A DNA stretch of 64,000 nt, taken from NCBI RefSeq assembly GCF_043633585.1, contig NZ_CP141832.1:2728001-2792000 (forward strand), written 5' to 3'. Shown piece by piece: positions 57,995-64,000 of this stretch. The stretch comes from Lacrimispora sinapis. GTDB lineage: Bacteria > Bacillota > Clostridia > Lachnospirales > Lachnospiraceae. The notes beneath the pieces were generated by a model, which did not search any database, was not told the origin of the DNA, and was given only the letters and a program-made list of their open reading frames with translations. The translations under genes were made by a program, and so were the position numbers. Position 1 is the first letter of the stretch. Every line of letters begins with the position of its first letter.

Positions 57995-59167
57995 ATGAAA
58001 AAAAGAGCATTAGCATTGGCTATGGCAGTATTGATGACTGCTGCATTAAGTGCGTGTGGCTCTTCCGGTTCCGGCACCGCTACAACGGCTGCACCAGGAG
58101 AAACTACCGCCGCTGCGGACAAGACTGCCGAAACAAAAGGGGACACTTCCAAAAAGTCCGATTCTTCCAGCGGATACGAAATCGCCCTTGTAACAGACCT
58201 TGGTACCATCGACGACAAATCTTTTAACCAGGGTGCCTGGGAAGGTATGAAAAAGTACGCCGAGGAAAACGGGATCTCTTATAAGTATTATCAGCCACAG
58301 GAAGGAACCACGGACTCTTACCTTGAGACCATCGGACTTGCAATCGAAGGCGGAGCAAAGTTGGTTGTCTGCCCCGGATACTTATTTGAAGAGCCGGTAT
58401 TCCTTGCACAGGATCAGTATAAGGACGTTCACTTCATCCTTCTTGACGGTGAACCTCACAACGCCGACAACACAGAAAGAAGAACAGAAGCAAACGTAAT
58501 GCCAATTCTTTTCCAGGAGGACGAGCCTGGCTTCTTAGCCGGTTATGCTGCGGTAAAAGACGGTAACACAAAGCTTGGCTTCTTAGGCGGTATGGCGGTT
58601 CCGGCGGTTGTAAGGTTCGGATACGGATTTGCAGAAGGCGCTGACTACGCTGCGAAAGAAATGGGCCTTGATAACGTAGAAATCATGTATAACTACACAG
58701 GTGCATTCGCTGCTACTCCGGAAGCACAGTCCATGGCTGCTTCCTGGTTTCAGAACGGCACTCAGGTTATCTTCGGATGCGGCGGTGCAGTAGGTAACTC
58801 TGTAATGGCTGCTGCGGAAGAAAAGAACGGGAAGATGATCGGTGTAGACGTTGACCAGAGCTATGAATCCCCATCTGTTATCACCTCTGCCATGAAGGAA
58901 CTTTCTGTATCCGTTTACGATGGCGTAAAGGCTTTTTATGATAACCAGTTCCCAGGCGGCAAGACAAGCATCTTCTCCGCCAAGAACGACGGAATCGGTC
59001 TTCCCATGGATACTTCCAAGTTCACAAAGTTTACAAAGGAAGACTATGACAAGATCTATGCCGAATTAAAAGAAGGTAAAATTACACTTGTCCAGCCATC
59101 GGAGGATAACAACAATCCAAATGTTGACTTAAAGCTTGAAAAAGCGAAAATCACCTTTGTAGAATAA
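57995..59167 (+). CDS. BMP-family nucleoside-binding lipoprotein
   Basis: Extracellular receptor of a purine-nucleoside-type ABC importer (390 residues from ATG 57995). Signal peptide with lipobox ALSACG, a Thr/Ala-rich linker, then the BMP fold with ALVTDLGTIDDKSFNQGAWEG, the hallmark of BmpA/NupN/PnrA proteins. AGGAGG lies 12 bases upstream; an earlier in-frame TTG has no such site. It is followed by ATPase and two permease genes. The first gene is separated from the rest by a hairpin, which fits a need for more receptor than transporter. Confidence 0.93.
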   Translation: MKKRALALAMAVLMTAALSACGSSGSGTATTAAPGETTAAADKTAETKGDTSKKSDSSSGYEIALVTDLGTIDDKSFNQGAWEGMKKYAEENGISYKYYQPQEGTTDSYLETIGLAIEGGAKLVVCPGYLFEEPVFLAQDQYKDVHFILLDGEPHNADNTERRTEANVMPILFQEDEPGFLAGYAAVKDGNTKLGFLGGMAVPAVVRFGYGFAEGADYAAKEMGLDNVEIMYNYTGAFAATPEAQSMAASWFQNGTQVIFGCGGAVGNSVMAAAEEKNGKMIGVDVDQSYESPSVITSAMKELSVSVYDGVKAFYDNQFPGGKTSIFSAKNDGIGLPMDTSKFTKFTKEDYDKIYAELKEGKITLVQPSEDNNNPNVDLKLEKAKITFVE

Positions 59168-59227
59168 TCTGCAAAAAAGCCCTGGTGGCATACCACGATA
59201 CCCGGAATACGGGCAGATAAAAGGGAG

Positions 59228-59286
59228 GGAGATGCCGTTTGATTTACCAGTCAGAACAGACATGGTTTCTTACGGCATCTCCTTTC
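59228..59286 (+). terminator. Intra-operon hairpin after the BMP gene
   Basis: A perfect 11-bp stem GGAGATGCCGT/ACGGCATCTCC (59228-59238 with 59272-59282), then TTTCG. The poor T-run suggests partial termination or mRNA 3'-end protection, lowering expression of the downstream membrane genes. Confidence 0.6.
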
Positions 59287-59371
59287 GCTGTGAAGAAATA
59301 TAATAAAGCCTGCAAATTTTAAAGAATTGGTACCGGGTCCCATAGTCAGGTACCGTAGTTAGGGGGATTTT

Positions 59372-60907
59372 ATGGATTATATTATTGAGATGCTTCATAT
59401 CACAAAAGAATTTCCCGGTATCATCGCCAATGATGACATTACTCTGCAGTTAAAAAAAGGCGAGATTCTCGCCCTGCTTGGTGAAAACGGCGCAGGGAAA
59501 TCCACTCTCATGAGTGTGCTATTTGGTCTGTACCAGCCGGAAAAGGGGATTATCAAAGTTCGTAATAAGGAAGAAAAAATTACCGGACCGCAAGATGCCA
59601 ATTCCCTGGGAATCGGCATGGTTCATCAGCATTTCAAGCTGGTTGAGAATTTTACCGTACTGCAGAACATCGTTCTGGGTATGGAAACGACGAAGCGGGG
59701 CTTTTTAAAAATGGATGATGCCCGCAAAAAAGTGATGGAATTAAGTGAAAAGTATAAACTGTTTGTAAACCCGGATGCACTTATCTCCGATATTACGGTG
59801 GGAATGCAGCAAAGGGTCGAGATTTTAAAAATGCTTTACCGTGATAACGAAATTATGATTTTTGATGAACCTACTGCGGTTCTCACTCCACAGGAAATCG
59901 AAGAATTGATGCAGATCATGAGAGACCTGGTAAAAGAAGGAAAATCCATTCTGTTCATCACCCACAAGCTCAACGAAATCAAGGCGGTAGCAGACCGTTG
60001 CAGCGTCCTGCGCCGCGGGAAATACATTGGTACTGTAGACGTAGCCGATACAACAGCCGAAGAACTGTCAGAGATGATGGTTGGACGCAAAATCAATTTA
60101 ACCGTTGATAAGAAACCGGCGTCTCCCGGTGAAGTGGTATTGGAAGTGAACCATCTTTCCGTTAAAGCCAAACGAGAGGGGCAGACAAAAAAACTGGTTC
60201 ATGATGTTTCCTTTCAGGTGCGGAGAGGGGAAATCGTCTGTATCGCCGGAATTGACGGCAATGGCCAGACTGAGCTTATCCACGCCATTACCGGCATTTC
60301 CGATTTGAGTTCCGGAACGGTTTTAGTCAACGGAGAGGACATGACCAAAAAGAGCATCCGTTACAAAAACACCCATGGCTTATCTCATATTCCGGAGGAC
60401 CGTCATAAACACGGCCTTGTACTGGAATACAATCTGGCTTATAACCTGGTGCTTCAGCAGTATTTTGAAAAGGATTTTCAAAGCGGCACCTTTTTAAAGA
60501 ATGATCAGATTTATGACTATGCCCAAAAGCTGATCTCCGATTACGATATCCGAAGCAGCGAAGGTGCTTTTACCATCACCAGAAGCATGTCCGGAGGCAA
60601 TCAGCAAAAGGCGATTATTGCAAGAGAGATCTCCAAAGCTCCCGATATCCTGTTAGCGGTCCAGCCTACCAGAGGGCTTGACGTAGGAGCCATTGAATAC
60701 ATTCACACACAGCTAATCAAGCAAAGAGATGCGGGAGCCGCTATTTTACTGGTTTCCCTGGAATTAGATGAAGTAATGAATTTAAGCGACCGGATTTTAG
60801 TCATGTTTGAAGGAGAGATCGTGGCTGATTTAGATCCAAAGAACATTACGGTTCAGGAACTGGGCCTTTACATGGCCGGCGCGAAGAAAGAAGGTGAGCG
60901 GTCATGA
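59372..60907 (+). CDS. Nucleoside ABC transporter ATPase (two ABC domains)
   Basis: 511 residues holding two fused ABC domains as in NupO/RbsA. Domain 1 has GENGAGKST and Walker B IMIFDEPTAVLTP. Domain 2 has GIDGNGQTEL, a degenerate P-loop, with SGGNQQKAIIARE and VQPTRGLDVGA. One degenerate site is normal in this family. GGGGG before the ATG; the stop overlaps the first permease by 4 nt. Confidence 0.95.
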   Translation: MDYIIEMLHITKEFPGIIANDDITLQLKKGEILALLGENGAGKSTLMSVLFGLYQPEKGIIKVRNKEEKITGPQDANSLGIGMVHQHFKLVENFTVLQNIVLGMETTKRGFLKMDDARKKVMELSEKYKLFVNPDALISDITVGMQQRVEILKMLYRDNEIMIFDEPTAVLTPQEIEELMQIMRDLVKEGKSILFITHKLNEIKAVADRCSVLRRGKYIGTVDVADTTAEELSEMMVGRKINLTVDKKPASPGEVVLEVNHLSVKAKREGQTKKLVHDVSFQVRRGEIVCIAGIDGNGQTELIHAITGISDLSSGTVLVNGEDMTKKSIRYKNTHGLSHIPEDRHKHGLVLEYNLAYNLVLQQYFEKDFQSGTFLKNDQIYDYAQKLISDYDIRSSEGAFTITRSMSGGNQQKAIIAREISKAPDILLAVQPTRGLDVGAIEYIHTQLIKQRDAGAAILLVSLELDEVMNLSDRILVMFEGEIVADLDPKNITVQELGLYMAGAKKEGERS

Positions 60908-62013
60908 AACAAAAACATCCAAACGATTATACGGGAATCCTCTCTTCCATTTTTGCCATTGTCCTGGGGCTGATTGTCGGTCTTATGATTCTGTTTTTCT
61001 GTAACCCCGGTCAGGCACTTCCTGGATTTGCAACCATTTTAACGGGTGCTTTTACCCATGGGGCCAAAGGTGTGGGGCAGGTCTTTTACTATGCCACTCC
61101 TATCATCTTAACCGGTCTTTCCGTTGGGTTTGCATTTAAGACAGGTCTTTTCAACATCGGGACTCCCGGCCAGTTTATCATGGGCGGTTTCGGGGCGGTG
61201 TTCGTAGGAATCCTTTTTCCCTCTTTAGGACCCGTTCACTGGATCGCGGCACTTCTGGCCAGTGTGATCCTTGGAGCCTTATGGGGCCTGGTACCTGGTC
61301 TGTTAAAAGCGTATTTTAACGTAAATGAAGTAATCGCTTCAATTATGATGAACTACATCGGCATGTATCTGGTCAACTGGACCGTAAAAAGCTACAAGCC
61401 TCTGTTTAATAACTTACGGAATGAATCCCGGAACGTAGCAGCCACCGCCAACATTCCAAAAATGGGAATGGACAAGCTGTTCCCCGGCTCCAGTGTCAAC
61501 GGGGGAATCCTCATCGCCATTATAGTGGTGCTTCTTATCTGGCTGCTCCTTCATAAAACAACCTTCGGCTATGAATTAAAAGCCGTTGGTTTTAACCGGG
61601 ATGCCAGCAAATATGCAGGGATCAATGAGAAAAAAAGCATTATTCTTTCCATGGTAATCGCTGGAGCCATCGCAGGACTGGCGGGCGGCCTTTTATATCT
61701 GGCCGGAACCGGAAAACATATTGAGATTAAGGATGTGCTGCCGTCAGAAGGCTTTACGGGAATTTCCGTTGCACTGCTGGCACTAAGCAATCCCATCGGG
61801 ATTCTGTTCTCCGGAGTCTTTATCGCTTATTTAACAGCCGGAGGCTTCTATCTGCAGCTGTTTGAATTTTCCACAGAAATCATTGATATCATTGTAGCTG
61901 TCATTATTTATTTCAGTGCATTTGCCCTGATGGTAAAGCTTTTAATGGCAAAAATCCAGAAAAACAAAAATACGAAAACAGAAGCGGCTAAGGAAGGAGG
62001 AACCAAATCATGA
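60904..62013 (+). CDS. Nucleoside ABC transporter permease (NupP-like)
   Basis: 369 residues, about ten hydrophobic segments, BPD_transp_2 family. The loop FGYELKAVGFNRDASKYAGIN contacts the ATPase. GLFNIGTPGQFIMGG and FNVNEVIASIMMNYIGMYLVNW are typical of the first permease of BMP-type systems. Starts in ATGA with the ATPase gene and overlaps the next permease by 4 nt. Confidence 0.94.
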   Translation: MKQKHPNDYTGILSSIFAIVLGLIVGLMILFFCNPGQALPGFATILTGAFTHGAKGVGQVFYYATPIILTGLSVGFAFKTGLFNIGTPGQFIMGGFGAVFVGILFPSLGPVHWIAALLASVILGALWGLVPGLLKAYFNVNEVIASIMMNYIGMYLVNWTVKSYKPLFNNLRNESRNVAATANIPKMGMDKLFPGSSVNGGILIAIIVVLLIWLLLHKTTFGYELKAVGFNRDASKYAGINEKKSIILSMVIAGAIAGLAGGLLYLAGTGKHIEIKDVLPSEGFTGISVALLALSNPIGILFSGVFIAYLTAGGFYLQLFEFSTEIIDIIVAVIIYFSAFALMVKLLMAKIQKNKNTKTEAAKEGGTKS

Positions 62014-62963
62014 ATATCATATATTTTATTTTTCAGCAGACCATGTATTTCATGATCCCTCTTATGATTGTCGCTTTGGGTGCCATGTTCTCCGAGCGGA
62101 GCGGAATCATCAACATTGCTTTGGAAGGAATTATGACCATGGGAGCTTTTACAGGAATTCTGTTTTTAAGCCTTACAGGAGCCTCCATGAGCGGACAGAC
62201 CCAGCTTCTTATTGCCGTTGTTATCTCCATGGCAACCGGTATGGTATTTTCCCTGTTCCATGCTTATGCTTCCATCAATATGAAATCCAATCAGGTCATC
62301 AGCGGTACTGCACTGAATATGTTTGCTCCTGCATTTGCCATCTTCGTGGCGCGCGTGATCCAGGGCGTCCAGCAGGTTCCATTTAATAATACCTTCCGTA
62401 TTGCTTCGGTTCCGTTCCTTGGAAAGATTCCTTTTATCGGGCCTCTTCTATTCCAGAACGCATACATCACCACTTACATTGGAATCGGAATTTTTCTTCT
62501 TTCCTATGTGGTCCTTTATAAAACACGGTTTGGACTGAGACTGCGTTCCTGCGGAGAACACCCCCAGGCAGCCGATGCAGCCGGAATTAACGTTTACCGT
62601 ATGCAGTATGCCGGTGTTCTTATCTCCGGTGCTCTGGGCGGACTTGGAGGGCTGGTATTCGTGGTTCCTACCTCCACCAATTTTAATGCTGATGTGGCGG
62701 GTTATGGATTCCTCGCATTAGCCGTGTTGATCTTTGGACAGTGGAAACCGGTCAATATCATGTTTGCTTCCCTTTTCTTCGGACTCATGAAGGCAGTTGC
62801 TTCTGCATACTCCGGTATCCCGTTTTTAAGTGTACTGGGAATTCCAAGCTACTTTTATAAGATGGTTCCCTATATCATCACCTTGGTCGTACTGATCTTT
62901 ACCTCCAGAAATTCTCAGGCTCCCAAAGCAGAGGGAATTCCTTATGATAAAGGACAGCGATAA
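62010..62963 (+). CDS. Nucleoside ABC transporter permease (NupQ-like)
   Basis: 317 residues, the second permease of the system. ERSGIINIALEGIMTMGAFTG near the N-terminus and FGLRLRSCGEHPQAADAAGIN as the ATPase-contact loop are diagnostic. GAAGGAGGAA precedes the ATG. Last gene of the operon, followed by a strong terminator. Confidence 0.95.
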   Translation: MNIIYFIFQQTMYFMIPLMIVALGAMFSERSGIINIALEGIMTMGAFTGILFLSLTGASMSGQTQLLIAVVISMATGMVFSLFHAYASINMKSNQVISGTALNMFAPAFAIFVARVIQGVQQVPFNNTFRIASVPFLGKIPFIGPLLFQNAYITTYIGIGIFLLSYVVLYKTRFGLRLRSCGEHPQAADAAGINVYRMQYAGVLISGALGGLGGLVFVVPTSTNFNADVAGYGFLALAVLIFGQWKPVNIMFASLFFGLMKAVASAYSGIPFLSVLGIPSYFYKMVPYIITLVVLIFTSRNSQAPKAEGIPYDKGQR

Positions 62964-62976
62964 AAAACCGTAATAG

Positions 62977-63028
62977 AAAAAAGGACCTTGAAGTTGTCTT
63001 TGCACTGACAACCAAGGTTCTTTTTTTT
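62977..63028. terminator. Bidirectional terminator between transporter and cell-wall-binding gene
   Basis: Stem AGGACCTTG-AGTTGTC with its complement (62982-62998 with 63007-63021, one bulge each side) and T/A runs on both flanks. Confidence 0.88.
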
Positions 63029-63030
63029 GT

Positions 63031-63486
63031 TTAACGAACACCAAATTTCTTGCCCCGTCTGATGGTGCCGTCACTGTTCCATTCTGTGTAAACGTATGGG
63101 CCGCCGTCAGTTGTTCCATTTTCAGTAAAGTGATAGGTGACGCCATTGTAGTTATAAGGGCCGGTTACCATTTTAAGGGTACTGGTATTGAAGTAGTATA
63201 CATTGCCGTTGATTTTCATAATTCCGCCCTGAAGCTCACCGGTGTCAGCTGCGTAATACCAAGTGTTATCCCTTTGAATCCAACCCGTACGCATTATCTG
63301 GTCATTGCCGAAAAAGAACCAATGGCTTTTGTAGTTGACCCAGTTATTGGTACAGTAATCACCAGATCCCCATTGGTACTTCACTCCCTCAGGTGTGTTT
63401 ACAAATCCCTCCGCAAATGAGGACATGGCACTTCCTACTGTAAAAGCAATCGTGAGTACTGCAGCCGCTAAATATTTTTTTTTCAT
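63031..63486 (-). CDS. Secreted protein with cell-wall (choline-binding-like) repeats
   Basis: 151 residues: signal peptide (about 1-25, AMSSFAEG cleavage region), then about four CW_binding/choline-binding-like repeats rich in aromatic residues and glycine (GWIQRDNTWYYAADTGELQ, GGIMKINGNVYYFN, MVTGPYNYNGVTYHF, GPYVYTEWNSDG). No catalytic domain is attached, so it probably just binds the wall or teichoic acid. TAAGGAGG precedes the ATG. The promoter should lie in 63487-63672, which holds no other gene. Confidence 0.85.
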   Translation of the reverse strand: MKKKYLAAAVLTIAFTVGSAMSSFAEGFVNTPEGVKYQWGSGDYCTNNWVNYKSHWFFFGNDQIMRTGWIQRDNTWYYAADTGELQGGIMKINGNVYYFNTSTLKMVTGPYNYNGVTYHFTENGTTDGGPYVYTEWNSDGTIRRGKKFGVR

Positions 63487-63672
63487 ATTTTTGACCTCCT
63501 TACATGCATTGGAATTATTGACTTGGCTAGAGTATACCCCCTGGGATAAATCCAGTCAACGAAGTTTATAGATTTGTAAAGATGCGTAAATGAAATGTAA
63601 ATATTTGACAGCTAAAGGATATATTTTTAAGAAAACTGTAAATATTTTTCCTTTCTGTTATAAAATTTATTC

Positions 63673-64000
63673 TTAGACCAAGGGATCGTCCGGCCGATTC
63701 TTTTCAGTGTATGTCAGTCCCTTTCCTGCACGAAGCATACGAAAGGAACGCACTGCCGCATTCCGGTATAATTCTTCTGCCCGTTCCATGGCTTCCTCTA
63801 TGGACATGATACCCGAAATGGTGGTTACAATACTTTCAATGCCGTATTCATACAGCTTTTCAGCGCCATCTCCCATGCCTCCCACAATAGCAATCGCCGG
63901 TATTCCTTTTGTTTTGCAGCGCATACCGATGCCGCTTGGAACCTTTCCAAACGCGGACTGCCAGTCCATACGTCCCTCTCCCGTAATCACCAGGTCCACC
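63673..64000 (-). CDS. glxK: Glycerate kinase, C-terminal part (cut by right edge)
   Basis: Phosphorylates D-glycerate to a phosphoglycerate. About the last 109 residues of a protein of some 380 are in the window. DLVITGEGRMDWQSAFGKVPSGI is the conserved glycerate kinase (GarK/GlxK) segment, followed by AIVGGMGDGAEKLYEYGI and MSIEEAMERAEELY. The frame stays open to the edge, so the start is outside. The stop is TAA at 63673-63675. Confidence 0.9.
   Translation of the reverse strand, partial: VDLVITGEGRMDWQSAFGKVPSGIGMRCKTKGIPAIAIVGGMGDGAEKLYEYGIESIVTTISGIMSIEEAMERAEELYRNAAVRSFRMLRAGKGLTYTEKNRPDDPLV

Overview
The window looks like chromosome of an anaerobic, low-to-middle GC Firmicute of class Clostridia, most like the Lachnospiraceae (Lacrimispora / Clostridium cluster XIVa type). 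The signs are a flavodiiron protein, pyruvate phosphate dikinase, a membrane pyrophosphatase, ispH directly abutting an S1-domain gene, acetone-type solvent genes, Agr-like peptide signalling, fused SecDF and AGGAGG ribosome sites nearly everywhere. This placement is inferred from gene content, not from a marker gene. I saw no rRNA, tRNA, CRISPR array or intact insertion sequence.

Layout. 1-12.3 kb (minus strand): M13 peptidase (cut by the left edge), the block aldo/keto reductase - pap - FAD protein - cmk - ispH - S1 protein, then lysC, an HD protein, DUF523, and a coupled AraC/ClpP pair. 12.5-13.7 kb (plus): flavodiiron protein. 13.8-20.3 kb (minus): an Agr system whose regulator/kinase genes lie upstream, and whose peptide/processing genes lie downstream, of a thiolase - acetoacetate decarboxylase - CoA-transferase operon. 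20.5-30.6 kb (minus): an 11-gene operon combining a Liv-type ABC importer, a D-amino-acid aminotransferase, the two halves of a D-glutamate cyclase and 5-oxoprolinase PxpABC, behind a leader with a terminator hairpin. 30.9-32.2 kb (plus): fluoride riboswitch and a CLC-type fluoride exporter. 32.3-38.0 kb (minus): ABC-F ATPase with a leader peptide, GH10 xylanase, H+-pyrophosphatase. 38.0-39.2 kb: AT-rich stretch with an orphan terminator, a small membrane protein and a stop-interrupted secreted protein. 39.2-43.4 kb (minus): sugar ABC importer and its AraC regulator. 43.5-48.4 kb: ferritin, secDF, ECF S-component (plus) and a divergent cis-prenyltransferase. 48.6-52.7 kb: a second Agr-like system, including a 46-residue AgrD, followed by phage lysis-gene remnants. 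52.7-57.5 kb (minus): two lipoproteins and ppdK. 58-63 kb (plus): BMP-type nucleoside ABC importer. 63-64 kb (minus): cell-wall-binding protein and the C-terminal part of glycerate kinase.

How the genes fit together. The strongest functional unit is the 20.5-30.6 kb operon, which reads as import and catabolism of D-glutamate/5-oxoproline. The two Agr loci are each complete in parts (AgrD, AgrB, GHKL kinase, LytTR regulator). The first is wrapped around acetone-forming genes, so cell-density control of acetoacetate disposal is a reasonable hypothesis. ppdK, hppA and pap suggest that pyrophosphate and polyphosphate matter in energy conservation. Several small elements have features of regulation by attenuation (fluoride riboswitch, ABC-F leader, liv/pxp leader, upstream peptide of the thiolase operon).
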